64,000 nucleotides of DNA from positions 23,242,806 to 23,306,805 of the forward strand of contig NC_068978.1 of assembly GCF_016808095.1 (NCBI RefSeq). The letters are read 5' to 3'. Below are positions 14,702 to 27,749 of the stretch, in pieces. Both the position numbers and the translations under genes were made by a program. Position 1 is the stretch's first letter. Every line of letters starts with the position of its first letter. A model generated the notes under the pieces. It was not told where the DNA came from. It did no database searches and saw nothing but the letters and a program-made list of their open reading frames with translations. Origin of the DNA: Vigna angularis (Eukaryota > Streptophyta > Magnoliopsida > Fabales > Fabaceae).

Positions 14702-17450
14702 AAATAAATCACACTTAGTCTTTTGCACTCATGAGAAAAATCAAGACATAGATCAAGGAACAACTCAGAAGACATCAAAAGAGTGACACAACCTTAGGAC
14801 ATAAAAACAAGAAAGACACAAAAGTAAACAAGCAAATTTACAAAATCCTCAATGAATCTTGGAAAAAGAAAAGGAGTAGACAATATCCAACAAAAAAAGA
14901 ATCAGAGAAACTAGATACTAATGGAAATCATCCAAGCAATTCAAGACATGGCAAAATAATCAATGAGCTCAAGAGGTGAATGAGAAGTACCAGAACCTCA
15001 CAAGATGCACTATTTCTGTATCTCTCAAGTGTCTAAGGTAAACATTTCAACTCAATGCACTCAAGAAAGCAAGTGACAAATAGACTTTGCAAGCCTTTAA
15101 TATCAACACTCAAAACATATGCATGTTCAAATCAAAAGTCTTTTATGGGTTGTAATGGGGCCAAGGACAAGGGAGGACAGGATATAGATCATAAGCTACA
15201 AACCAAAAGGAATGGAGGAACAATGGGGAACAAGTGAAAATACAATAAAAGCACACCCAAAACCTCTAATTCAATCCTCTTCTTGACTCCATTCAATTGT
15301 TTTTTCTTTTTCTTTTCTTGCGTTGTCTCTTTTTCTTTTTCTCTTTTTTTTAGAACACAAATTGTAAGAGACAAGGTACATAACATATTTACAAAACAAA
15401 CAAGAAGAGGAACCAAGAAAACCAACTAGCCAATTCATAAGAATCCCATGAAGACCACACTTGTTCCCAAAATAATTCCAAAGCTCCAAAATTCCCTAAT
15501 GTTAAGGTGATCATGGTTTTTCACTTAAGGCTAATGTATGAGCTTCAAAACAAAGGAAAGGGGAAAAACATAGGCTCAAAGGGGTTATCAAAGGATTAAA
15601 CCAAGGTAGGCTTACTTGGCTAGAGAGGCTCAAGAACAAAATTGCCTTTATCACTTCCAAACAAGCATATCAATAAAAAATCATCAAAAAGAGTCAAGCC
15701 AAGACATATGTGCAAACAATCAAGAGATATAACACACATGAAAGAACATCAAAAGGCTCAAATCCTCACACAAGGTATTTTTTTCACAATCAAATCAACC
15801 TTTCAAGCATCATAATCATCTTTCCAAGCAAAGAAAACCAAGATTTTCAAATCAATCAGTATAAATGAAGTGAAGGAAGAACCTACAACCTAAACAAAAT
15901 CCAAAAATAAAGAGAAACATGCAAAACTGTACACAAACACAAGCTTAAAATAACAAAAAAACAACCTAGAAAAGAAAAAAAACTAAACAAAGAAAAATCT
16001 TCCCCAATAGACCACAAACACAAGCTTAAAATAACAAAAAAACAACCTAGAAAAGAAAAAAAACTAAACAAAGAAAAATCTTCCCCAATAGACCACACTT
16101 AAACTACACAGTATCCCGAGAATGTCACAAACATAAGATCAGAGCAATCAGTATAATTGAAAGATCATGGACAAAGTGAAATAAAAGTGGAGAAGGGGAA
16201 AGAAAACTCCCTGAGTCAGGGGGAAAGAGAAGTTGGGTCAAGCAAAGACCTCTCCTTCACGACTACATCCAGCAAGGAAGGGTTACTGAGGAAAGGCTTC
16301 AGTCTTTAAGACCATGAAACTTTGTCAATAAGTGGATTATTCCAGTTTTGAGATCATATGGAACATCCTCATCAGGATACTGGATGCACAAACTTTCATA
16401 AGTGAAATAAGGTACAACCATGTCCCTAAGAGTCTCTCGTGAGGTGAAGGTTGAGCCATATTATTGTCAGTATAGAAAACAACAGGGTCAAAGTCAGAAT
16501 CAGATGTAGATGCAGATGTAGAATGCATAAAGTAAGGAATGGTAGACATAGAAGCAGAAGTAGAATACTCAGACTATAATGGTACGAACTCAAATGGTAT
16601 CGACTCTAAAGACAAATTTCTAAAATTCCTAACTAATCTATGAAAATTTCTATCAATTTTAGGATCAAAGGGTGGTAATGGTCCATGATTGCCCTTAGTC
16701 ATGCACTAAGTCAATGCATATCATGAAAAGTCAACAACACAAGCAAACATAAGGGGTTACAACTGAAAGTATATGCAAACCTTATCCAAATGAGATGAAA
16801 TTTTGTGACCAATACCCTAAAATCATGAAAAGATAGCACCAAAATGTTCAAAGAAAAATTAAAAGGATGACTATTTTTACCAATAAAAGAACCTATGGAG
16901 AAATAAGGAAATAAAACTTCAAAGATAAAAAAGAATCATAAAACGACCTCTTTTTGGAGATACGAGGGATCACTCTATCTTTTTTTCTTCACAAAATTCA
17001 TACATGATATGTCCAATTTTGATAAAAGGATCAAAAGTTATTTTAGTTTGAAGTTTTGACCAATCCTGTTTTCAAAATTTTTTGTAACTAAGAATTTGGA
17101 CTACCATAAGTGATTCTGTGATTTTTCTAACAAAATAAAGACCAAAAGAAGTAAAAAAAATTCAAAGAAAAATAACACCACTATATACCAAAACAAAAAT
17201 CGCCAATTAATTAGGAAAATCGGTTACTATTCATGGCACTATTCATGGTGGTTTTGAAGGTGGTTTTCAATATTTTATAGTGGTTGAACATGCCAAATAG
17301 CTCCAATTCTCCTAATTTTGACACAAAAACCACAAAACAAAATGCACAAACTAAAAACACACAAACAGGACACACACTAAACAAAACACAACATACACTA
17401 GCACACAAACCTAAAACAAAACCGTTGGTCCCCGAAAACGGCGCCAAATT
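14702..17450 (-). mobile_element. Internal region of the minus-strand gypsy element, no coding capacity
   Basis: Lies between two related LTRs. On the minus strand a primer-binding site (TGGCGCCGTTTTCGGGG, 17430-17446) sits 4 bases from the 5' LTR edge and matches the tRNA-Asp type used by Athila-like elements, with one or two changes. The 2.7 kb interior is A-rich on the plus strand and has no gag or pol frame, so the element was non-autonomous or is badly decayed. It contains an 81-bp tandem duplication (about 15933-16094). Confidence 0.75.
15933..16094. repeat. 81-bp tandem duplication
   Basis: A block containing aagcttaaaataac, the A-rich run and cttccccaatagaccaca occurs twice in a row, with the second copy offset by 81 bases (aagctt at 15941 and 16022). 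The copies are almost identical, so the duplication is recent relative to the decay of the surrounding element. The minus-strand open frame across it simply repeats a 27-residue string and is not a gene. Confidence 0.9.
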
Positions 17451-17970
17451 TGATCGAGGTCGTACTCGAATCAAATTAATGTGCAATTAGAAATGTAGTA
17501 TACTAGGGAGTGACTCCTAGGTCGTCTCTCAAGGACCAAATGTGGTTCAGTCAATGGATCAAACACGTAGTGTGGGGAATTTGTGTGAGCAAATTTACGA
17601 ATAAAGACATGAATTAAAGACACAAATTCAAACACTAAATAAGGACATATTGGTTATTAGCTCGACTACAATGCTTCCAATCCTTGATTACCAATAATTA
17701 TCTACTCCTCTCACCCTAATCTAACACAAATTAACCTACTAATCGAAGACTAAAAACTCAAATGCAAATATAAGAACAATGAAACGAAATTATAATTAAT
17801 ATTGGAAAATGAGTTTAGCATATTAAAATAGAAAAACGAAAATTAAAGCAAAACCTAATGAGAGCCCTCTATTATTCACGTCCTATGAAGCTGAATGGAA
17901 TAGTGTTCTACATTTTCGAAGTGCTTCATGCATAGAGTTTGGTTGTTGGGCACTAAGTTGAAAATTTTCA
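17451..17970 (-). mobile_element. 5' LTR of the minus-strand gypsy element, truncated
   Basis: Begins (plus strand) TGATCGAGGTCGTACTCG next to the PBS and follows the 13413 LTR up to about 17970 (gaatagtgttctac, gtgcttcatg, gggcactaag). It is internally deleted and lacks the distal part, so the right end of the element is lost. Confidence 0.75.
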
Positions 17971-18779
17971 ATTTGTGCTTGTGTGACCCACCTTCAAGCT
18001 TTAGTTGTTTATTAACCGAAGCCAAAAGGAGAATGTGACCTTAGTTTTTCTCTAATCAATATATGTTCGCAAAAAATTACAAAAATTTTTCCACAAATTT
18101 TTATACTTTGTTTTCATTGAAACCTAAATCTAATAGGCGAGTTAGAAATCATATTTTGTACTTGTAATAGATTCTCATTTGTATATGCTTGGGACAAGAG
18201 AGAACTAGATGAATCTTTTAAGTTAATTCACTTGTATATTAATTAACTTAATTAAAAGGAAAAAGAATAGATTAAAACTTAAATCATAGATGTTTGGATT
18301 GCGTAAGTATAATTATAATCTCTAACATAAACACTTAGAATGAGAAAGTAATTTAGTTAATTCAAAGTATATATTTATAAAATGAATGGACGATGATAAT
18401 AGATAACCAATGAAAGGAAGAGTTGGACAATCAATCTATTTTTTCATATACCTTTTAATATTTTATATTATGTTATCTAAAACCTCTTTTACTGTTTTGT
18501 ATGCTTCTAACATTATCTGCGTATTCTTATAAGTATTGTCTAATAAAGTTTTTTATTTAATTATTAGAAGATAACTTGGGTTACATAACCCTATCTATTC
18601 TTTAATTTTAATCAATTGTGTCAACTATACGAATCAATAATATTAAGACAATACTAAATTAAAAATGAAGAATTTACTATAATTATAAAAGAATACAGTG
18701 ACTAAAAGTCACAATTGTTTAGAGTAATGACGAAGTGATGATACGAATTTATACGATCATTCTGTATCTAAGTAACAAA
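17971..18779. other. AT-rich intergenic DNA
   Basis: No open frame, repeat edge or other feature that I can support. Confidence 0.4.
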
Positions 18780-21700
18780 TATATTATTATTCTATTCTTA
18801 CCAATAAAAGTTATAAAATTTTAATATTTTATGATTAGTTCCACTGATTTTAACTACAATTTTAAAAAGTAATACAATTATTACCAAATTTTAAAATAAT
18901 AGCTAATCTAATTACTTTTTTTATATTGCTTAAATAGTTTATTATTGTATAAGGACACGGCTAGTTATTAAGCGATGAACTTGATTTGAAATTTATTATT
19001 ACACATGATTTTAGGGAAGAATATGGAATTTATTGATGCTTTACCTTTATAACATTTATTTTAAATTAATAAGAATATTATCAGAAAATATATTTTTATT
19101 TTATTCTAAGAAATAATAATTCATCTTAATTTAATATTTTATATGACTAGTCCCCATGACTCTAAGATAATTTTAGGAAAATAATAATTTTTTAAAAAAA
19201 CTTAAAATAATAACTAAATTAATTAAATTCTTGTGAATTACCTAACTAATGTATTATTACATAATGTCACAAAATTAATTATTCAGGAGGAATTTTATTT
19301 GAAATTAATTATTATACATGTCTTTGGGAAAGTTTGTGAAATTTATTATGCATTACCTTTATAAGGTTTATTTTGAAATCAATAGGAATGTTATCATATA
19401 ATTAATGATATAATGAAGATATGCATAGTATAACATCCCAAAATCTCACACTTGAAATTTTATAGTTTATATATTGTAATATTACATTTACGGTAAAAAA
19501 TTTATAGTTGATATATGTCTATACATGTTGTAAACTCATATTTGAAAAATCCTAATTATAACTTGAGTTCTTCTACTTTATTCTTCTATCTTTCCCTTCC
19601 TTGACACTGAGTCAGACGATATTCCTTCATCTGCTCCCGTATAACGAATTATACGATCATCGCACATACCCAAACACAAACAAGTAGGGTGAGCTAGATA
19701 TAAAAAACATGTTATACAACCTCACACGACATACAAAAGTCACTCAAACATGGTAAAATTACATCATAGGACTTGTTACTTTATAAACCGACTCGTCTGG
19801 ACTAGAATGATAGTCGAGTTATGACGGATCTTGCACTCGTGGTGGCTTATGAAACTTGGGCTCCCCCACCCTACCACACTCACGAGGTTAGTCCGTTATC
19901 ACTCACCCTGGGCCATACTGGAAGCACCCAAGACTAGGACCTCCTGCTACTCCTCACCACATGGTTCAATCCTCTCTACGTGAGAAGAAAGACCATTGGA
20001 GTTTCAGGATGACCCCCAAGACTGAGCTCCTACTTTCATTCTAAACACTACTAGGGCACCACCATGTATGCTCTCCTTGAGGATCATGGAATTACGTCCA
20101 TGAACCATATTGTCACTTTGAAACTTAACCCAAGACATGAATAACCGGATACCATCATATTATCACAGTGAATCCAACATATCTCATACATTCACATACT
20201 TCCCACATAAATCACATCATTATAGTTCACAACCATGTTCAGATGCATAAATTCAAATCCAATAAAATCCAATCAATCCGGAAATCATACAAACTGAATA
20301 TATCACAAAATAAATTAACAATTCTAAAATATCATCATAAATGGTCACCGGAGAAGAATCAAATGTTTGACGAATCAAACTCACCATAAACGCTAGTACA
20401 TATGACTAGTCACAACTTCCTGGATTGGACCAGGGCTGCTCTATGATCAAGGATGTACCAACTCTGGTTTTTAAGATTCCTCTATCCTACTATCACAATT
20501 ATAATTCATAATTCCATATCTACCACAATAACATGAATTCATCAGATATATTGCACAATAATTTAATAGTACATAATCTCTTCAATAGGATTTAAGTTAA
20601 AAACTTGTCGAGTAAACTTTCAAGAAAGAGAGGTGCGTCACAATAGACAACTTAAGTACCAAGTCTTTCCTTAGCCAAAGTGTTCCTCAACTAGTTTTTA
20701 ACAAATTTCTTATTTACAGATTCGAAACACCAGCATATAATATTAACACCGAAATTCAACATAGACAGATATACAATAAGCATTAACAGTATTCACACAG
20801 AATTTCAATACATGAATAATAATAAAACAATACTAAATCATAATATAAAAACATAGAAAGGTTAGCTCCCCTACCTCTATTCCAGACTTCTCTTGCTTCG
20901 AATTTGTTTTTCCCGAAAACCCTCCAGAGGCTCTATTCTTCTTGCAACTAAAAATTTCTTCCTAACTCTTTCTTCTCTATTTCTCAAGGTTTCTCACTTG
21001 ATTCTTCCTCTCTTTGTGCAAAATAGCCTCCTCCTTCATGACTATTTATAGTTCAAAAATTTTACTATTCATCAATTTTTTTTAATATTATTATTATTTT
21101 TTATATTAATTTCTTAATTTTCACTTACATAATGGATTCCTCAATTATGCCTTAAAATATGAATGCTTTCTCCTTTATCAATATTTTAAATTTTATTTTA
21201 CTTTTTTTTTACAAAAAGGTAGAAAAGAGTTTGAACCCATCACCAAAATTTTCTAACAATTAAGCTACCAAAATTTTTTATTTAACTTTCCACATTTTAT
21301 AAACTTATTATATTTTCCATTCACAAAGAAATTTATTACTACTAATAATAAAATTGTTACTATTAAGATAATTATTTTTCCTGGGTCTTACACATAGAAA
21401 ATATATTGTTATTTTATTCTAAGCAATAATAAGTCATCTTAATTTAACACTTTTAGTCCCATTGATTTTAAAGACAATTTTAGAAAAATGATAAAATTAT
21501 TAAAATTAGAAAATGATAACTATATCAATTCAATTTTTAAATTTCTGTGAATTACTTAAATATTGTCGTATTATATAAGGAGAAAAAATAATTATTACAC
21601 GTGTCTATTATGGAATTTATTGATGCATTACCTTTATAAGATTTGTTTTGAAATGAGAAAGAACATTATCATAATGATATAATAAATATAAGCATGAATA
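18780..21700. repeat. Three diverged tandem repeats of about 310-340 bp, split by a solo LTR
   Basis: Units at about 18780-19085, 19086-19428 and 21393-21700 align along their length. Each has the landmarks, in order: ttattttattctaa (or a variant), tagtcccattgattt, gtattattacataa (or a variant), attattacacatg, ggaatttattgatgcattac and ctttataa. Units 2 and 3 were adjacent before the LTR at 19429-21392 inserted between them. The array lies directly upstream of the TPD1-like gene and has no coding potential. Confidence 0.8.
19429..21392 (-). mobile_element. Solo LTR (large-LTR family) with TSD CATAG
   Basis: Bounded by CATAG at 19424-19428 and CATAG at 21393-21397. In minus orientation the LTR reads TGTAAGACCCAGG to GGGATGTTATA (1964 bp). 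It shares long blocks with the opposite-strand copy at 45492-48015 (the 'atggtggtgccct' and 'cctcaaggggga' area) and with 61398-64000 (gaccagggctgctctatgatca). A TATA-like tataaatag on the minus strand near 21043-21050 fits the LTR promoter. No PBS or internal region, hence a solo LTR. Confidence 0.92.
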
Positions 21701-21870
21701 GTCAACTATTATTTTGTAATATTTTTTTATTTTTGTTCCTACTGTATTTATTTACATAATTACGTGTATAATTAAAACTATATCTTTATTTTCCTAATTT
21801 ACATTATTTTTATAATTTATAACTATTCAATTCTGATTTCAAAAAACTTAATGGTACATTGAAATAGGTC

Positions 21871-21878
21871 TATAAATA
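21871..21878 (+). promoter_or_regulatory. TATA box of the TPD1-like gene
   Basis: TATAAATA, 72 bases upstream of the start codon, giving room for a leader of about 40 bases. It lies downstream of the tandem repeats. Confidence 0.65.
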
Positions 21879-21942
21879 ATACATGTATATTCTTTCTCTA
21901 AACAAAATTGAAGAATTGAAACTTGTATTTGTTTTATAAGAA

Positions 21943-22374
21943 ATGGAAAAGATTTTTGTTTCATTTCTCTTATTTGTCCTTGTATCTCAAGGTAAGATTT
22001 TCTTCATGAAAGAAATAATTTTTCTTATAAAATATTGTTAATGATTTGTATTATGTATGATAATTTTAGGTTATAGCCAATGCTCTTTGAGTGATATCGT
22101 TATAAACCAATCTCCAACCGGACGAAAAGTACATGGAAAGACAGAATGGACAGTGACTATCACCAATCGGTGTGCATGTGTTCAAAAGAATGTGAAATTG
22201 AATTGCAATGGATTTCAAACTATTGAAGCAGTTGAAGCTTCATTTCTGAAAGTCTCAGGTGATGTTTGCCTTGTTAGTGACGGTCAACCTCTCTTTAGTG
22301 GTGCAACGATGTTCAATTATGCTTGGGATACTCAATTCTCGTTTAAACCTATTTCCTCAACTATAGCCTGTTAA
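21943..22374 (+). CDS. Secreted TPD1-like cysteine-rich protein (two exons)
   Basis: Exon 1 is 21943-21991, the intron 21992-22069 (GTAAGA ... TTTTAG), and exon 2 22070-22374, giving 117 aa. Residues 1-17 are a hydrophobic signal peptide (MEKIFVSFLLFVLVSQG). The mature part has six cysteines (QCS, RCACV, NCNG, DVC and the terminal AC) and the family-like 'GKTEWTVTITNRC' and 'ATMFNYAWDTQFSFKPISS'. TPD1 of Arabidopsis is a secreted ligand for the EMS1 receptor kinase in anther tapetum specification; many short TPD1-like relatives have unknown roles. Length and ending in Cys fit the short members. Splice sites, a TATA box and an uninterrupted frame argue that this is a functional gene despite the repeats around it. 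Confidence 0.88.
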
Positions 22375-24470
22375 GGGTACACACAAACCATTTTTTCTAA
22401 TAAGTTTTTATTTTTGCTGCTATTTTATATATCAATATTATCATCTTGAAATAAAACATTAAGTTTGAATACTTTTTTATAATTTTTAACTTACTAGTCT
22501 TCTGGAAATGTTTGTTATAGTAATAATATATTCTATTTTTATATTGACTTGTTTAATGTATTTGACGGTAATATTCATCCATCATCTTTAAAAATTGTGT
22601 AATGTTTTAAAAGTTACAATAATATTAAATATAAAGATAAAATTATTGAGAAAGTGTGATATACACTAAAAATTTATTGTTAGAGAAGAAGATAAACAAT
22701 TTCGTGAAAAGAAAGTTGAACACTCACATACTTACCACACGTATTAGTGAAGTGTCTAATTTTAAAGACATTCTTTTGTTTCTAATATTATTTTGACATG
22801 GCTTGAACACAATGTGAATAATAATAAATATAATGATTTTTTTAAAAAAACCCTACACTTGTAAATTTATTATATAAATTTCTATTATAGTTATGAAAAT
22901 ACTGTATGAATCTTATATAACAATTACTTTCTCTCTTGTGATAATCTTGATTACATATTTTCATGTAATTATACCAAATGCTTTCTTATCAATTTAAGTA
23001 AATTAAATAATATTTAGGTAGCATATTTGATTATTTTTATTCTTTTTTAATATTTTTAATTTTTTTTACACGAGAATATTTGAGGCTTAAATTTAAGTGT
23101 TCAATCGTACAAATCCTTTATTCACTAGGTAAAAAATTACACTTTAATTCTTCTTTTGTTTGAAAAACCTTTGCTTTACTAAAATAATTTTTATTATTTG
23201 TAAATGGTTTAACTTGTTCGATATTTAAAGGTTTTTTGATATCTCAAAAGACACTTTTTATCTTATCCTACCTTAATTATACATTTTTTTTCTTTGTGAG
23301 ATTTTGTTCAAAGGTGTATAAGAATTTTTCTAGAGGACACTTGATATTTTTTTAATATTTTTAGTTTTTATTTATTTTTATTTGATAGAGTAACGTTTTG
23401 ACAATCCTTTATATAATTATTTTTATTTTTTAACTAATTCTTATAAGTGTAATTTTTTCACTATAATTTTTATTTTATTTTTTAAATTATTATCGTTATC
23501 ATGAATCTCATTTGTAACCATTTAACATATTGAAGATCAAAATATTTATATCTAAATTTGAATTATTATAAATTTGTTTTTTATGTATGATTTCATTCAA
23601 GTGATGTATTATAATCTTTATAAGTATATACCAAAAAGATTTCATTATAATTTAGTGAAAGAAATTAAAAAAACATTTGAAATATTTTTTAATTGAATTT
23701 TTTTTTTATAAATTTTGATAATATTTTTTAAATTATCAACCTATTTCACTTAAAGTTTGTAAAACTAATAGATGCTTTGTAATAAAATTTTATTTATTTA
23801 TAGTTTTGTATTATTTTATATAATTCTTATCGAATTTTTATCCACATGAAGATTAATTTTTGCTTTAGAATTTCCCTGTCATTCTCACGTGGAAGGTATT
23901 TTTGTTTTGAAACTTTAAGTTCCATTAAGATTTTATGTTTAAAAGATTTCTTAGAGAATAAAAGGAGAAAAATACATTTAAATTATCTTAACCTCGTCTT
24001 TTAATTTATGCAAGACTATTCTCTTAATGACTGTTCTGTATATCTTATAAAAAAAATATATCAAACAATATTAAACAAATCACCATTTAATTTAATATAA
24101 TTTTTTACTAATATTTAATATATCTGCAACATATATTAAAATTGAAATAAACAATTTTCCTTTTTAAAATCAAAATCAAAATTGTGGCAAAACCCAAACA
24201 ATAGATAATGACTTAAAATCCTAGGAAAACATTTGACCTCCTAGTATTGTTTTTAAAGTTATTTCGCAAATCATCGTCTAATGGATTGTAAAAGATATAT
24301 TATTTAAATAAGATGTTTAGATGTTGATTTTTATGAAGTGCGTAAATGAAAAATGTTTCAAGACCACAACAATAAAGTATATATTTTATAATGATTCACT
24401 CAACTTGAGCTACGTCTAGTTCGCTCTTAAGAACTCTTAGGGGGCTTACACTAATGTTCAAAAGATTACA
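22375..24470. other. AT-rich intergenic DNA downstream of the TPD1-like gene
   Basis: Very AT-rich with many homopolymer runs. No gene, LTR edge or terminal inverted repeat that I can support. Confidence 0.4.
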
Positions 24471-24479
24471 CAAGTTTTA

Positions 24480-24855
24480 CTTCTCCCGATACACAATGAG
24501 TATTCTCAACACTATTGGTTCACCTAGTCAACTAACCACTTCTGGTCTCAACCCTAGACAATTGTCTAGACTGTTTAATTCAATTAAGCTATACACCAAG
24601 TGTTTTAATTCTCTTCAGAATGTACAATACAATTAGTGTTATGAGCAAATACAAATTCATAACTCTCAAAGAGAGGATAAAAACAATATAAAGGAATTTG
24701 AGATATTTTAAGGATTTTCTCTCTTAGAATTTTTTTTTGCTTCAAACCATGTATGAATATAGTATGACAATATAAAGGAATTTGAGATATTGTTAAGGAT
24801 TTTCTTTCTTAGAAATTTTTTGCTTGAGACGATGTATGGATATAGTATGATAGAT
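24480..24855. repeat. Uninterrupted copy of the repeat split at 9533/12236, with an internal duplication
   Basis: Matches 9390-9533 plus 12236-12360 without the CACTA-like insertion. Its right part is duplicated in tandem: 'caatataaaggaatttgaga' to 'gaatatagtatga' (about 24689-24766) recurs at about 24768-24851 with small changes. The family is unidentified. Confidence 0.65.
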
Positions 24856-25756
24856 ACGACAAAGTCGTTACAAGACAAACTCGTCAAATAGAAACCTTGA
24901 TTTTGAAATTTAACTAAATAATATAAAATGTAGAAGTCTTTGTGAACTAACTCTAAACTAGAAAAACACTAAGAGAAACTATTAGGTCAGAAAACCTCAA
25001 GTTAAGTTAGAAAACTAAGAAAACAAATACCAAACACTAGGATAGAAAGCCTTAAGTTAGAAGACCAACCTTAAGATAGAAAACAGACACCAAACACTAG
25101 GATACAAAGCCCTAAGTTAGAAGACCAACCTTAAGATAGAAAACAGACATCAATCACTAGGGTAAAATAGAGAAACACCAAAGAAAAAATGCCAGAACAG
25201 AAAACCCTAGATTAGGATAGAAAACACAAGGCTAGAAAACCATGAGCCATGAAGGTCTAAAGAAAATCACAAAATCACCAAGAAAAGATGTAGTTGTCCG
25301 TCTAGGAAAAGTCGAACATAGAAAAACTAGACTAAGGAACTTAAGATGAAAACACAAGACTTAGAACTAGAATCGCCAACACAAACAACTCCAGACTCTA
25401 GGAAACAGGAAAACAACCTAGGATGAAAACACAAGACACTGAACCAAAAACCCTTAACACAGAAAACCTTAGAAAAACACTTAGGATTTTAGGCACTAGA
25501 AAAACAACTTGGTCAAAACACCTAGACGTAGGGCTAAACATTATCATGCCTAAAGCATATAAGAGAGTTAAACACTTAAATCTTATGATACCTAAAGGGC
25601 ATTCAGTTTAGCTCTCGAAAACAAAACAATGTCAAAATAGTGACCTCGACAAAACACTCTAAAAAGATTAAAAGCCTAAAACATAAACAAGCTAAACCCT
25701 ATTTGTCTAAAGAAGAGACAAAAATCAAAAGAAGTGTTTACTTGCCTAAACGATAC
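24856..25756. repeat. Low-complexity A-rich DNA with a 60-bp tandem repeat
   Basis: Between about 25021 and 25165 a unit of exactly 60 bp (containing ccaaacactaggata, cctaagttagaagaccaacc and ttaagatagaaaacagac) occurs twice, with a partial third. Related phrases (gaaaaccctag, aaaacacaag) recur loosely to 25620. No coding potential seen. Confidence 0.6.
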
Positions 25757-27660
25757 TGTTAGAAATGAAGTGTTTTGTTTCTCAACACCAAGGAGGGGGG
25801 TGTGAATTGGTAAACAATAAAAACAAATTCTTTTTAAATCTTTTCGCAAACTTAGAATGATCTTTAACCTATCTTGTAATCTAAGTAATACACGTATGCA
25901 ATGAAAGTAAAAGAAATAAGGATAGAAATACAAAAAGAGAATTTATACTGGTTCAATCTCAATGCCTACATCTAGTTTTCCTTCCAATCAACCTTAGATT
26001 GAAGGATCTTTCACTATAATGATTTGAGTTTTAGTCCAAAGTTTTACATAGACTCTCTCAAATGTAAACACCTATCCCACTCAACAATCAAATATAGAAA
26101 GACAACACCTGCACAAAGAACCACATGTCTTCACTATAGAACCCTTTGAGAACACCTCTCAAAGTACGAAGAGCTCCTCACTCTTCTTCCTGACCACACG
26201 CATAGGGAAACAACACAATCCGAGATTGCAGAAAACAAAGTCTGATCAGATAAGAATACACCTCACTCGTGCAGTAGTTGATCAAATATCAGACTCTATG
26301 AATCTTGTTTTTTGGAGTGTCTCAACACTTGTAACACTTTTCTCAAATCAAAGATATCAGATATGAAAGTTTAAAATGATCAATTCGTTACAGAGTTATG
26401 TGTAATGTGTCAATTTATAGTTTTCCTCATGACAGACGCAAAAAAAAACGATTACGTTAGTAATGTAATCGATTACATTAGTAGCAGATGTAACAAAATT
26501 ACAACTAACACATTTCCAATTGAATGCACAATTAATGTAATCAATTTGCAATAAATGTTAGTCAAACATATTTCAAAATATGACCGTTATTTTAAATATG
26601 CCTAAGCTTGAAAATAGTTTTCAAATTATAACAGACTTAATTGATTATATAACCAGTGTAATCGGCTAAGCTCTTCACATAAACAAATTTTGAAAACTTT
26701 TTCTCTTCAAAAACTCATCACAGCACATTACAACAATATGTTTGCAAAGATACGAGTTTTAATCGATTTTACACTTAATGTAATCGATTTAAAACTTGTT
26801 GTTTTGCCACAATTTAAAACATAAGCTATCTGATGAACTTAATTGATTACAACATCATTGTAATCGATTATTTCATACAAAGTTGCTTTGTGCTTGTGGT
26901 TTAAACACACAAAAACATGCAGTATGCATATAAAGATATAAGCACAATTATGATCGCAGAAGTATGCAGACTAAAAAACATATCAACATATGTATTCATC
27001 AAGAAACATTTTCATAGCAACATATGTATCAATTACAAATACACATTTCTGTTGTGTCATGACAACATCTATGTGTTGTTACAATCAATGTGTTGTCATC
27101 ATCAAAAGCAAACACAACAGGGATTGGGTTTAGCACTCACACATTGCTTCCCCTATCAACAATCTCCCTCTTTTTTTATGATGCATAACCATGATGTATA
27201 AAACAACCATGATGTACAACGCACAATCAAAAGTTATTTTTCAAATAGTTATACACAGACACATAGTCACATATATATGTCATCCAAATTCAACTATCCA
27301 AATTCAAATATCTCTGCCCCTTTGGGCATTAGCAAAAAAGGAATAAGTATCCAATGTATATTTGAAGAAAAAAGAAAGTGCATCAAATAGAGATACATCA
27401 ATAGATTTACACAATAATGTCAAAAATGATGTTCCCCCTATCAATAATTTGTAATTCAAATATTTCAATTTCTCCCCTTTTTGCTTGTGAACAATTATGT
27501 ATCAGATAATGAAGCTCCCCCTTTCATTGTGCAGTATTTTTAAAATATTTCAAACACATAGTTTAATATTAGAGCGACATAATAGAGATATATCAAAGCA
27601 TATATCACTGAAATAGTTCCAACCAATTTTCAAATGATATGACAGAAATAGAGTAATACA
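25757..27660 (-). mobile_element. Copia-type LTR, probably solo
   Basis: Starts (plus strand) TGTTAGAAATGAAGTG and shares the signature with the LTRs at 27664 and 34207: caacaccaagg plus a G run then gaattgg, later 'ctggttcaatctcaatgcct', and near the far end 'atgatgcataaccatgat' and ccccctatcaacaatctc. It carries GTAATCGATTAC motifs (26465, 26775, 26860). The right edge is only assumed to abut the next LTR at 27664. Orientation is inferred from the neighbouring element. Confidence 0.6.
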
Positions 27661-27663
27661 GAT

Positions 27664-27704
27664 TGTTAAAATAGAATGGCTTAATTTTCAACACCAAGAG
27701 GGGG

Positions 27705-27749
<45 letters not shown>

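Noticed and set aside
15883..16098. A repetitive minus-strand open frame with hydrophobic segments
   Set aside because: It is produced by the 81-bp tandem duplication of T-rich DNA.
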